Source: Paralvinella palmiformis (Eukaryota > Annelida > Polychaeta > Terebellida > Alvinellidae). Taken from it: a DNA stretch of 64,000 nt. Below the pieces are notes generated by a model. The model was not told where the DNA came from, searched no databases, and saw only the letters and a program-made list of their open reading frames with translations. Shown here piece by piece: positions 11,241 to 21,061 of the stretch (position 1 is the stretch's first letter; each line of letters starts with the position of its first letter). Both the position numbers and the translations under genes were made by a program. The stretch is taken from assembly GCA_025642065.1 (NCBI GenBank), contig JAODUP010000150.1, positions 248,001 through 312,000 of the forward strand. The letters are read 5' to 3'.

Positions 11241-12480
11241 ACGACACGATTTGTACAGAAATTACTACGCCTATGTTACCAAACCACGCAGAAAGTCTTT
11301 CATTCCACAGTTTGTCCTCCTCGCTGACGTCGCAGCCGAGGTACCAATAACCTTCTTGGAGGTCATCGAGTTGTACGAGGTCATGGCTTCGTCAGAGCCA
11401 TTACGGAAGTCAACGTTCAATGTGCAGGATCGTTCTAATGATGTTCTTCGTGTCTTCCACCTGGATGAATACATTAAGCATCAAGATCACTCCGGACAGG
11501 CTCTTGTCTTTGTGCAGCTTCGGGTCTCGGCTACTTCGCGGTATATGATCCCGCACAGATTATCGATAACTTTTCTCGCCGACGCCGATTCCGGTGAAAC
11601 AACGTAGCAGCGTGTTGCATGCAGCATGAAGTCGAATCGCCGCCTAGCAGGTTTGGGTGGTTCACTTTGTGAACTCTCTAGGTTTTCTATTGGAAGAGGG
11701 GCGAACTATTTAATAGGCTAGAGTCTCATTCGTTATCGGAATTAACCAGACAAATGGTTCCACAAACTAAGAATGGCCATGCACCACTACCCACCGAATA
11801 AACAAACTCAATCTCTCCACAGTGTTGAGGGTGACCTAATTAATCTTCCCATCCAAAACGTGAAGGTGGCTTCCGATTGCGGGTGCTTAAACGGGGCCGA
11901 TCCGGTACCCATTATTTTTATTCATCCCCTCTCTTTCAGGATGGCTAGTCGTAGCTAGATCGGAGACAGCAATGTCACAATTACTGGGAGTCGGCATTTC
12001 CTTTCCCTCAACAACTGATAGTGAGGGTCATCAACTCCACGGATTCTTATCCTGGCTGATCCAATCCATTTATCCATGGGATGGGATTGCCATTCCCACA
12101 ATAGTGTCTAATGTTTCAACCTTCGAATTGAGGATGGTAGGGGGCCGTCCATGACATTCGTATCTCTAACAACTCATGAGATCAGAACTCTGATCAGTGT
12201 GTAACGCCATGGGGACGTCAAAACGAAGGAATATTGATATCACCAGAACATCGGCCACAGTCATTGTTTGATGGTTGGGGACGTCAAAACGAAGGAATAT
12301 TGATATCACCAGAACATCGGCCACAGTCATTGTTTAATAGTTGGGGAGGGCAAAAACTGCGAATAATTTGGTGAAATAATCGCTTAATTCAAGATGTCTA
12401 TCGCCATTCTTTCCATACGGGAGCCCACTGGCTCTTGGTGTAATTTGTGATGCCGACGACTTTCGTGCCGGTTACGAAAT
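11240..12480 (-). mobile_element. GC-richer segment, probably retrotransposon-derived (possible Gypsy LTR or leader)
   Basis: Base composition is clearly less AT-rich than the flanks and continues into the Gypsy pol remnant at 12504-13383. Read on the minus strand, the segment ends at about 11175-11190 with TGGCGCCAATATTAG, which resembles a primer-binding site start (TGGCGCC). A plus-strand ORF (11251-11607, 118 aa) and two 60-aa ORFs cross it but match nothing I know. I infer LTR or leader sequence; no pair of long terminal repeats was found to prove it. Confidence 0.35.
12211..12365. repeat. 66-bp tandem repeat, 2.3 copies
   Basis: The unit begins GGGGACGTCAAAACGAAGG at 12211 and recurs at 12277 nearly perfectly, with a third degenerate start (GGGGAGGGCAAAA) at 12343. 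The spacing is 66 bp both times. Confidence 0.9.
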
Positions 12481-12503
12481 TGGTACGGCCGACATTCTTC
12501 ACA

Positions 12504-13383
12504 CTAACGTTCGACATCTGTCATCAAACCCGGCCACCAGATTCGTCGCCTGATTTCTTTGTGCAAGGGGTTAAGAGTTCCTAATCTGAGGCGTTCCTCC
12601 GGTTCATCATCTAAGGAACATCGTCTATACAAGACCCCATTATGGACTTCAAGTTCTGACCAGAAGGACCAGCAGAAGGGCCTTCTGCTTTGGTATTTGT
12701 CTACGAGGGTTTTTTCGCCAGATATCACTCATCCAATTACCTTAGAAATAACTGGGTCTTCCCCCTGGCAGGATCACAGTTTCTTAGGTGACCACCATTC
12801 CACCCAACCTGGCAGTTCTTGTATCTGGTCCCCTTCTGAGTTTGCCATAAATCGGATAGGAACAACATATTTCATCTCATCAGAGTTTTTAATCTCCTTA
12901 CTTTCGAAGTGTTTACAATTATTACATGGTCTCATAGACATTTCATTTGCATTCCCATGGAGCCGGCCTGCCCTATTGACGATCGTCAGATTATTTTCTC
13001 CAGTGACCTCCAGCCAGCGTGGCATATGACCCTCTGGATGTTTATAACTCAGCAGCCATGTGAGTGCACCATAATCAGTCCGCACCAGAATTGGCACACC
13101 ATAAACATAGTGATGGGATGTTTTATGGCTTAAGAGTTATTGACACGTCACGCAATACCGACGCTCCTCTTTTGACAGGTACCGACTGTAATACGCAATA
13201 ACGTGTTCTACTCCATGCTGTTCCTGAGACAACACTGCCCGAGGCCAACCCCACTAGCGTCTGTATCAATAATGAACTGTTTCCCTGGTATCGGAAAGCT
13301 AAGGATAGGTGCCGTAGTAAGAGCATCTCTCAATGTTTCAAATGGCTTTTGACATTACGGCTTCCAATCAAAAGGGGCTTGCC
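12504..13383 (-). mobile_element. Ty3/Gypsy-type LTR retrotransposon pol fragment, decayed
   Basis: On the minus strand successive frames give, in order, the end of reverse transcriptase (KPFETLRDALTTAPILSF, about 13.34-13.29 kb), the start of RNase H (FIIDTDASGVGL), then after a frameshift HVIAYYSRYLSKEERRYCVT (about 13.2-13.15 kb), the RNase H end (RTDYGALTWLLSYKHPEG, RWLEV..NRAGRLHGNA, about 13.08-12.95 kb), and the integrase N-terminal region (LGTLNPLHKEIRRRIWWPGL, about 12.56-12.51 kb). The integrase catalytic core is not visible after this point. At least one frameshift and several stops make it non-functional. The upstream end abuts a SINE fragment at 13.38 kb. Confidence 0.85.
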
Positions 13384-13432
13384 TGCTTGTGTTTCGGGGA
13401 GTATCCCCAGGCTGTCGCTTGTTTAACACTGC
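13384..13432 (-). mobile_element. SINE family A tail fragment
   Basis: GGGGAGTATCCCCAGGCTGTCGCTTGTTTAACACTGCCT is the reverse complement of the AGCGACAGCCTGGGGATTC tail region of family A. Confidence 0.7.
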
Positions 13433-13435
13433 CTG

Positions 13436-13500
13436 AATCAAGGCCCAGAATTCCGTTCTGATCTCATGAAAGAAATCTATGAGTTGCTACACTTAATAAT
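13436..13500 (+). mobile_element. Possible retrotransposon integrase fragment
   Basis: The + strand reads NQGPEFRSDLMKEIYELLH, which resembles the (S)DQGxEFxS..L..LL block of Gypsy-type integrases, with N replacing the first catalytic D. The following sequence does not continue the family pattern. A short open stretch at 13625-13765 on + (SEFLSDIQDRCDTLIQDPYD) is unexplained. Confidence 0.3.
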
Positions 13501-13768
13501 CAAGACGCAAGGCGTCACAGAAGCCACCAGTCCATTGTCAAGTATTATGTCGCAGCAACATTATCAGATAGCCAATGTTGCTTCATCATTCTTTACTCAA
13601 CTCTTCTGTCACATATGTCTACAGGTTCCTTATCAACAAGTACCAGTCGGCATATAGTGAGTTCCTCTCCGACATACAGGATCGGTGTGACACCTTAATT
13701 CAAGATCCATATGACTCCTACTACAGGCAGCAGGGAAAATCCTCAAAAAAATCCTCATTATTTCTTAA

Positions 13769-14100
13769 TAGCATGCATCCGTGTGCAATCAATCATTCAT
13801 AGGATGACAAAAAAAGATGCGGGCGGGTGTCATTGTCAATTTTACGGTCATTTTCTAGGTCATAAAGGTCGCCAAGGTCAAAAATTGCCGTAGTTTATAA
13901 TTTGCATTAGAACCATAATAATTGGCATAAAAAGATATTTTGAGGCTTTCATCAAATCCAAATAAGTGAGCCTTTGAAAATCCAAAATAGTGGCCACTTT
14001 TTCCAAGATGGCTACCAGTTTTGCACTTTTGGACATAACTTTGTTGGGATTCATTCGATTTGAGTTATGTTGGCGTCTATTTGTATGTTTTTGCAGTCCT
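13769..14100 (+). repeat. Left terminal inverted repeat of transposon 1
   Basis: It pairs with 16745-17073 in reverse complement over about 330 bp by eye, with scattered mismatches and small gaps. Divergence between the arms indicates an old insertion. Confidence 0.8.
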
Positions 14101-14189
14101 TTTAAATATATAATTATCATATTTGAAGCTATTTTAACACAATTGTTTATGCACATATATCTAGGGTACAGAAAAGGGCAAAGCATAAA

Positions 14190-15870
14190 AATGTAGATTG
14201 TCCAACTGGATTGCAGCAACCGACTACAGCACATCCACATTCTGCAGTGGACTCCATGTTCTTCTTGAAGTAGGAACATCTGGCAGTCTTGCATTTTGGC
14301 TTTCAGCTGCATGTCACCAGTTTCATGCAGGCTTCTGAGATGGGGAGAATCTTGTTCATATTGCTGTTAGAGACTCTACAACCCTCTTCCAGGCCGTGGT
14401 GGGAACTAGGGGTGGAACATCTATGTATTCTTTGTTTGCTTGCAACTAGATTTTTGCCTGGTAGTTAGCACGTATTGCATAAAGGTTCAAGGCATCTCTA
14501 GTTGGAGGCACCATCTCCAGGCCCTTCCTGGACTTACCAATCAGCTGCAGTATGACATGATTGATGGTTGGCTGTTTCGGTGTGTCATATAAGTGAGACA
14601 CCAACTCTTCAACTGGTGCGATCTCTCCATCATGACCAACTCCCCTGACAAGAAATGGGTAATTCTGGAATGTTTTCCAGCAGGACTTCTTCCAATGAAC
14701 ACTGAAGGCTGAAGTAGTGTTACACAGCCTGTCAGTGCATGGAATCTGAGTAGGGTGTCCCTCACAGGCTGTATACGTCGCTGAGATATATCACGTACTG
14801 GGTAAGATTTCCGCTTCTTGGCTGTCCCAGCAATCATTCATACTTCAACTACAAATATGAAGTGCACCAGAAGTAACAGGACATCTGTGTCTCTACAGAT
14901 GACCAGTATTCGTTCATATCCTCTGTCAGCTGCTTCATGCGCATGCAGGATTAACCTCGTGTCCGCTTTTCGTTTTTTCTTGAAAGCTTGGTTTAATCCA
15001 TTCTCTTTGATCTTGCATCTGTAGCATTGATGAATCCGTCTCCCGTCACCATCTTATATTACTCTTGTTGGTCTTTGCCTTCCATACGCCGTGGGAGCGA
15101 GACATGTGGTGAATTGGTTTCTGTTTGCCCACTCTCTTTGATCGTATCAATGCCTTGATTGAGTCCTTTCCCATATATAGCGATTTAACACAACATCAAC
15201 TTATGTGTTCTCCAAAGTAAAGTGTTGCAATTTGCATGAACACACCAGATGGGTCGTCAAAAGTCTGGCATCCATGTGGCTTCCCAAGGGAATGGATCAG
15301 TACATAGCCATCAATCAGCATATTGTGTTTATCTCTCCTCTGGGCTTTGCTAATGATTGTGGGAATGGAGACAGCTCCTGCTTAAGCATATTCACCCTTT
15401 GTACTGTTCGACCTGTGATGACAGCATTGAACAGACTCTGCAGTCGTTTCCTGTAAGCTTTGATTGTTTTCTCTGCATTTTGTGTAGTAGACACTTTAGC
15501 TTTTTAGCATATATTGTAAGCCATGGCAGCATCGCAATGAATGCTTGACTTGAATATTGGTCACTTGGGGTGTTAGAGAGCTTCGTATGTAAGTTGTTGT
15601 CCTCTGACAGCACAGTAGTTAACCTTGCCATACAGCATAGTATGAGTATTGTTGGCGTTGGCTACATATACACCTGCCTCAGTCCATAGGCCATACAGTC
15701 CTGCACTGTCCATGTGTTGGCCAATGCCTTTGAACAAGTTGAAGCAGATGTGGAGTCCTCACATGAGAAAGATGACAATTTCAAACATGTGATTTGCCCA
15801 CACCAATAGATCGATCCAGGCGAAATGCGTTGCATCTGTTACCAACTGCGGTCTAGGGTTAGAAATAGAT
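14190..15870 (-). pseudogene. XPG/PIN-like nuclease protein of transposon 1, decayed
   Basis: Read on the minus strand across several frameshifts and stops. N-terminal part (about 15.86-15.5 kb): VTDATRFAWIDLLVWANHM, GLYGLWTEAGVYVANANN. Nuclease-like part (about 14.99-14.70 kb): EAADRGYERILVICRDTD preceded by ADTRLILHAH, then DVLLLLVH, then PVRDTLLRFHALTGC, where the frame breaks. The acidic positions (ADTR, RDTD, GC[D]) parallel the XPG/FEN1 active site, where acidic residues precede and follow a GCD motif. Then LVSHLYDTPKQPTIN and PPTRDALNLYAIRANYQAK (14.62-14.44 kb). The C-terminus (about 14.31-14.22 kb) is cysteine-rich in one frame: KCKTARCSYFKK and AECGCAVVGCCNP, like a CXC/tesmin-type motif. 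Domain naming is inference from motifs. Confidence 0.7.
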
Positions 15871-16029
15871 ATGGTGCCCATTGTTAACATGGGATGGCAA
15901 CTTTTCGCTAATGATAAATACTGGAAATCTTTTAGCAAATTATTTCATATTACATAGAGACTGAGACTAGTATTTCGGCTGAACGATTATTACAGTAATA
16001 GGAATCAGCCATTGAATTTTAATCTATGT

Positions 16030-16400
16030 GATCATTGATTTTATTCATTCACATTGTCAGGTCAGATGGCAGAGGTTCTACAAAAAAATAAGTTTGAACT
16101 AGACAGGCCGGACTATGACAGCCATGCAAATCTAGTTGAACGTTACTTAGTTTAGTGGCATATATCTATTGGATGAGGTTAATGCCCTTCCTATTAAATG
16201 CAAAATTATGATCTGAAGATCACATATCCTTAAGGGACTATAAATACAATCCAAATATCGTTGGTAGATAACCTATATACAACTTTTCAGTAAGATATGT
16301 ATCGGCCACTACGTGCGTAAATCGACATTCTTAGACTTCTAGCCCGAGACCATAGTGTGAAATTCAGCGCCAGGAGTAATTGAATCGGTCTATTCCTCTC
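16030..16400 (+). repeat. Repeat R1 inside transposon 1, with micro-ORF at 16066-16155
   Basis: The 3' part (16155-16395) matches 6526-6792; the 5' part (about 16035-16155) matches the reverse complement of 63845-63985. The + strand micro-ORF of 29 codons starts at an ATG at 16066 and contains KNKFELDRPDYDSHANL before a stop at 16153-16155. The copy at 63.9 kb keeps the same core and stop. It lies upstream of the nuclease gene, on the opposite strand. Confidence 0.7.
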
Positions 16401-16744
16401 CGCTGCTGTACAGTGGTTGGTTATCAGTAATGATTGTGTGCTTCTAGCCTGTGTGGTGTGAAATGGCCATAAAACAACTGATCACTGTGTTGAGTGTATC
16501 ATTGTCATCTGCTGGTGTCTGAAAAATGGGAAGCATCCATGCAGTTATTTAAGGGGTGTTAATGAAAATGGTGGCTTTGTTCATTGCTACCCGGGGAGGA
16601 GCAGTGTGTGCGTCGCTGATGTGTGGCCTGTTCTACATGTATCGGTACACATAATGGCCGTCATCGTCAGGATTGTGTTTAAAATGGCTAAAACTAATGG
16701 CTAAAACTAATAGTATACTGAAGTGGATATAGGATAACATAACT

Positions 16745-17073
16745 TGAAAGCATACAAATAGACACCAAGATTACTCGCAAAGTTGTGTAAACAAATACTA
16801 AATTTCAAGAAAAAATTGGCCGCCATCTTGGATTGGCAAATGTTCACTTATTTGCATTTGACGAATGCCTGAAAACATTTTGTGTGCCAATTATCATGCT
16901 TCTATTGCACTTATAAACTACTTAGACAAAGAAATTTGTGAAAACGGCATTTTTTTTAAATCTTGACGATCGTTATGATCTTGAAAATGACCTTAAAATC
17001 TAAAAGTGACAGTGACATCCACCCACATTTTTTATCATCCTATGAATGATTGATTCCACATGGATATCTGCTA
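16745..17073 (-). repeat. Right terminal inverted repeat of transposon 1
   Basis: Reverse complement partner of 13769-14100. It includes the stretch GTGACATCCACCCACA opposite GGGCGGGTGTCATTG of the left arm. Confidence 0.8.
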
Positions 17074-17154
17074 TTAACAAACGATACATTTCTAGAGGCC
17101 TTTTGGTTGGTTCACTCTTAGCATTTAACGTAGAGTATATGGAGGAAAGTACAG

Positions 17155-17290
17155 AGTCTAGGCTTCATCACTCCCTACCGTGAGGAGGATGTCAAACACT
17201 TCTGTGGCATTCTTGATGGTCTGGCCTTTCTACCACTTGATAATGTCCTATAAGGCCTCGGCTAACTTCATGACAACACTCCAGAAGAAA
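17155..17290 (+). mobile_element. Possible MULE-type transposase fragment
   Basis: The + strand reads SLGFITPYREEDVKHFCGIL then DGLAFLPLDNVL before a stop. The pattern resembles the segment after the zinc-binding part of MULE transposases (Y..D..V..F.R.L.AL.FLP..). It is short and stops soon after, so this is a weak call. Confidence 0.3.
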
Positions 17291-18073
17291 ATATTTTATT
17301 TTATATTTGTTTGTTTTTTATTATGTGAGGGGATTATATCATGGGGAGATTCTGACATAATTATATCCGAGAGGATTATATTTGTTCACCACCCATTTGA
17401 TATAAGAAACCTATATATAAAACATTCGACATTATTTGTATTGCTACCAAAGAATCTATTATAGTAAATGTATTGCGTATTCTTCGGTATTATGATTTTT
17501 GAAGCCATAGCACATTTAATCACACCAAGTGAACAATTATGTAATGCAGTAGGGTACGCGGGTGTTACATGCTGAAATACCAAGTGCATGTAAATATATT
17601 ATTTCTAAATTTTATTTTTTAAATCTAAAGGTCTACAACTTAAAAGAGAACGTGCTATATTTAAAGAGATAACCAAATATTCCTCGCTCAACATTAAATA
17701 AAACGGTTTATAAAAATAGATGTTAATTCGTGAAGAGATCTTACTTCTGTGACGTCACGCAGACAACACCCACAATACCACAATTAGATTCTGCTATCGC
17801 AATGAATATTCACAATCAATGTAATAATAATAATAATAATAATAATAATATATTCATATTAATTTAATAATAATAATAACATTCAATGTTGTTTTCAAAT
17901 TCATGAATATCCAAGTCGATCGTGTCACATATTAGATCGGTTCATCGACAGAGACACTATATATACCCTTTTCCAGATGAATATTTACCGTAAGTCGATA
18001 TTTGATGGATATTTACTACCATATGATCACTTCTGGGAATAAGTTAACTTATACACATTCATGTAATGATATT

Positions 18074-18078
<5 letters not shown>
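17291..18078. other. Non-coding with a (TAA)n run at 17822-17850
   Basis: No coding frame or recurrent repeat was recognised apart from the microsatellite. Confidence 0.4.

Positions 18079-18118
<40 letters not shown>
18079..18118. repeat. (TA)n microsatellite
   Basis: Uninterrupted TA run just left of a SINE fragment. Confidence 0.95.
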
Positions 18119-18120
<2 letters not shown>

Positions 18121-18134
18121 GCTTACTTGCTTGT

Positions 18135-18200
18135 AGTTCGTGGAGTATCCCCAGGCAGTCGCTTGTTTAGCACAGCCTCTATGGTGGAGTTCTTCTCCGT
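18135..18200 (-). mobile_element. SINE family A tail fragment
   Basis: GGAGTATCCCCAGGCAGTCG, TTAGCACAGCCTCTATGGTGGAG is the reverse complement of the family A tail (CTCCAACATAGAGGCTGTGCT.. AGCGACAGCCTGGGGATTC). Confidence 0.75.
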
Positions 18201-18599
18201 AGAGTTTCTATATCTGAAAATGAATGTGTAAAGTTCGAACTTTTACAAAATATTTACTATGTTTTTGGGGGCTTTTGCCAGATGTATGGGTCTTTTTTAA
18301 ATAAGGGAATTATTATGTGTGGAGTGGCTGTAACTTTGCGTATTATGATGGTTGTTTTTTCTGTGTCGGTTAGTTTGTGTTGTGCCGGCGTAAGAAGGTT
18401 AAGAGGTTGTCGACAGGCTGCGATGGCAGGACAGTAAGCAGAGTGTTTTATTATTAGGGCCGATAAAGCTTTTTGTGTACACCCAGCAGTGGAGGCGGCG
18501 TATGTGTACGTCTGATATTCTGTTGTTTATGAGGTGGATGCCGGGAACAATGGTTTTACTGTACCAGGTACTTAATTTGGCTATGTCTGGATTTGGTGC

Positions 18600-19010
18600 T
18601 ATTTATTTGTGTAAGAATTGTGTTATCATGTGTTTGTAGGCACCTATAGTGTCTGTTCTGGGTGTAGGATGTTGGTTAGGTTAGTAGCTTCGTATGATTG
18701 TGTCGTCGTTTTTTGGCTCTTACCTCGCGCCAGACGAGGGCGGTGTGTATGACGTGAAGTTCTGCAAGAGTGATTGGTATGTGGTTGGGGAGTATTCCAC
18801 GGGAATTTCGATGATGATGATGATGATGATTGATGTTTTACGGCCACTTTTGTGCACAAGGTAGGCTAAATGGGCCGAACGGGGATTTCGACGAACTCCC
18901 TCCACAAAACAGGCCCAGGCAGATTTTCCATCCTGGCGGACACTGGCATCTGTGTAGATGTTTATTGCTACCTGGTGTCTGATCGGGGAAGAGATCCTGT
19001 CCGAAGCTTC
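18600..19010 (-). mobile_element. LINE RNase H domain fragment, split by a SINE
   Basis: On the minus strand the text before the SINE reads INIYTDASVRQDGKSAWACF (RNase H first strand with the catalytic D in TDAS). After the SINE a frameshifted continuation reads LAELHVIHTALVWAR (the second RNase H block, with catalytic E in AEL). An RNase H domain is typical of I-clade or R1/LOA-type LINEs. No RT was recognised next to it. The SINE at 18812-18878 interrupts it between the two blocks. Confidence 0.65.
18812..18878 (-). mobile_element. SINE family B, 5'-truncated, with target-site duplication
   Basis: Minus orientation: tail (ATC)n at 18812-18828 and part of the body (GGCCCATTTAGCCTACC, GTGCACAAAAGTGGCC). 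The tRNA head is missing. It is bounded by ACGGGAATTTCGA at 18799-18811 and ACGGGGATTTCGA at 18879-18891, a 13-bp duplication with one mismatch. Confidence 0.85.
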
Positions 19011-19243
19011 ACTGAACGCCCCTTAATTGTACGTGGGTCTTGGGTTTTTGATTTTTTGATAATGATGGTCAATGGGCAGTCGGGTCATGGAGCAGTTTCA
19101 TTGGTATCAGGAGGGTGGATTGCTGGAATTCCTTTGTCCAGCTGCTTTCATGGCCAAACTTCTATTAATTTGTACCCTAGGGTCTTTGTGTAAGCTTTCT
19201 TGTATTTTAGATGTGATTTGTACTGGGTCCGGTTTTGTCATTG

Positions 19244-19244
<1 letters not shown>

Positions 19245-19274
<30 letters not shown>
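19245..19274. repeat. (TA)n microsatellite
   Basis: Uninterrupted TA run. Confidence 0.9.
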
Positions 19275-19277
<3 letters not shown>

Positions 19278-19611
19278 GTGTGGTGTATGCTATATCGTCA
19301 AGTCCACAACTACCTAGTTCTGGGAGTAGATTAATGGCAGTGCAACTTTGGTATATATCATCTTATATATATATAATTGATATTTGGCTTTATTCTGTGA
19401 TTTAATTTATTATGTGTTTGTTTGTTTGTTTATTTGCCCTGTAATAAATGAAAACAATATCATAAATATATTTGACAAACAAAATACGATGGAACAAGTA
19501 ATATAATGAAGAGTTCATCTACCAACATTTATCAAATATAATAATATAAGTAACCATGGAAACATAACACAATACCCGGCTAAGCTAGAATAAGTAAATG
19601 TGTTAGTGTTA
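19275..19611. other. Non-coding, nothing recognised
   Basis: AT-rich sequence with no coding frame. Confidence 0.4.
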
Positions 19612-19708
19612 ATGTTAGTGTGTGTTTGTGTGTGTGTGTGTGCGCGCGCGCGCGCGCATGTGTGTGTGTGTGTGCGTGTGTGTGTGTGTGTGTGCGTGTG
19701 TGTGTGTT
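19612..19708. repeat. (GT)n-(GC)n-(GT)n alternating purine-pyrimidine tract
   Basis: About 95 bp of alternating GT with a central pure GC run at 19641-19658 and short GC insertions later. The pattern is the classic Z-DNA-prone type. The histidine/threonine-rich ORF on the minus strand is an artefact. Confidence 0.9.
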
Positions 19709-20620
19709 TAATATAAAGATAATTAAGGCGCGGGCACAAGAGTTATATTTTTATTCAAACAACACTTATAACTCCAAACTGGTTAAAATATAGTTAATTA
19801 CATGTATAGTTTAATTTCAGTTATATGTTAATTACTTTTATAATTAGAAACAAAATAAAGGAAAAACAAATTACTAAAAGAATCCAAACGAGGATCATCT
19901 AAATATAATAAATATCATTTATATTGATACTATTATATAGTATAATGTACGTGTATAAAGGTTTTCGTGTGCAGACATTACAAAATAATAATGTAAAACA
20001 GTGAACATTAAAGTTAACATTACTAATCAACGCACAAGTAATGTTAACTAGTAGGCTAACTATTAGTGACACAAAACTGGGCTTTATAAATTTATCAATC
20101 AAAATCAAGCCTAAAATAGAAAAGTAAAATATTAGTACACAGTATGAATAATATATGAATAATATATGAATAATATATGAATAATATAAGCACAAATCAG
20201 AATAAATTCAGATCAATATTCGAGGCAGCGATACAACACGACTCCATCCAAGAAATTATTATTTCTCGTCGTGAAACATTATGGTTGCAGTCTCTGGCCA
20301 TGTTATTCTTATTTCTTTCTTGTAAACGAGTTCATTTTGTTTTATGATTTATGACTGACTCAATCGAATCACAATTTCATTCCTTTTGGCGGCAAAATGA
20401 GCGAGTCGCGTGCTCACTTGTGTTAGCGACAAACTTTAGTTGGCCAGGAAGCCGTTAAACGAACAAATCGTGTGGCATGTTTGCCTACATTTTAATTACG
20501 GTTATTCTGGAATACTGTGGAACATAGGATTATAAAAAAAATATACAACTGATTCCACACTGCCTGAATAAAACAATTATATATAACTGTCGTCGCGTCA
20601 TTCTGGAGTGAAAGTGAGAC
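19709..20620. other. Non-coding with an 11-bp tandem repeat at 20146-20190
   Basis: Four copies of TATGAATAATA lie at 20146-20190. The rest is AT-rich without coding frames. Confidence 0.5.
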
Positions 20621-20621
20621 A

Positions 20622-20623
20622 GT

Positions 20624-20688
<65 letters not shown>
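20622..20688. repeat. Compound (CA)n-(TA)n microsatellite
   Basis: A short CA run passes into about 46 bp of TA just upstream of a full SINE. Confidence 0.95.
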
Positions 20689-20689
<1 letters not shown>

Positions 20690-20698
20690 GCCAGTGAG

Positions 20699-21061
20699 CT
20701 CCGGTGACCTAGCTGTTAAGCACCCGGCACTTGGTGCCAACGGTCGCAGGTTCGAACCCCGTAAGAGGTCGAAACTTTTCCAGGGATTTATTTCTCGGCT
20801 CACTACATCGTGGGTGGCTGACCACGTTAAATGGCGCTGCCGTCTCCACTGAATTATTTAAAATAAAGGGGGACGTTAAAAAACCCTGAGGACGTAAAAC
20901 ACTCTGGCAGTGACCACCCTCAGGGTATTTCGGCTCCATCTTTCCGTACTGCTCCCCTGTGAGTGGTGGGGGAGGTGGTTTCTCAACTACTCCAACATAG
21001 AGGCTGTGCTGATTAAGCGACAGCCTGGGGATTCTCCCCGAACAACCAAACCAAACCAAAC
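20699..21061 (+). mobile_element. tRNA-derived SINE, family A, full-length copy
   Basis: The tRNA-like head has GGTGACCTAGCTGTTAAGC (A box) and GCAGGTTCGAACCCC (B box). The body contains CACTACATCGTGGGTGG, GGGGGACGTTAAA, CTCTGGCAGTGACCACC, GTATTTCGGCTCCATC, and ends AGCGACAGCCTGGGGATTC then a (CCAAA)n tail. It is the best preserved copy in the window and defines the family of about 360 bp. Confidence 0.92.

Larger units (their letters stand above)
13769..17073 (-). mobile_element. DNA transposon 1 with ~330-bp terminal inverted repeats and an XPG-like nuclease ORF
   Basis: The ends are inverted repeats: TAGCATGCATCC (left) and TAGCAGATATCC (right, reversed), followed by CAATCATTCATAGGATGA, GGGTGTCA..GTCA, GGTCATTTTC and, near the inner limit, GTCTATTTGTATG. 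Both ends are preceded by TTAA (13765-13768, 17074-17077), a possible 4-bp target duplication, although a palindrome cannot be told from an extension of the repeat. The 3305-bp interior carries a decayed minus-strand protein gene and, just inside the right repeat, repeat R1 with a micro-ORF. I know this protein group as a multi-copy family in molluscs and cnidarians; assignment to an Academ-like (XPG nuclease) superfamily is inference. Confidence 0.8.

Noticed and set aside
19515..19739. His/Thr-rich ORF
   Set aside because: Translation of the (GT)n tract.
20699..20780. tRNA gene (A and B boxes)
   Set aside because: The tRNA-like head is followed by the conserved SINE body found at other loci, and the arms do not give a convincing cloverleaf.
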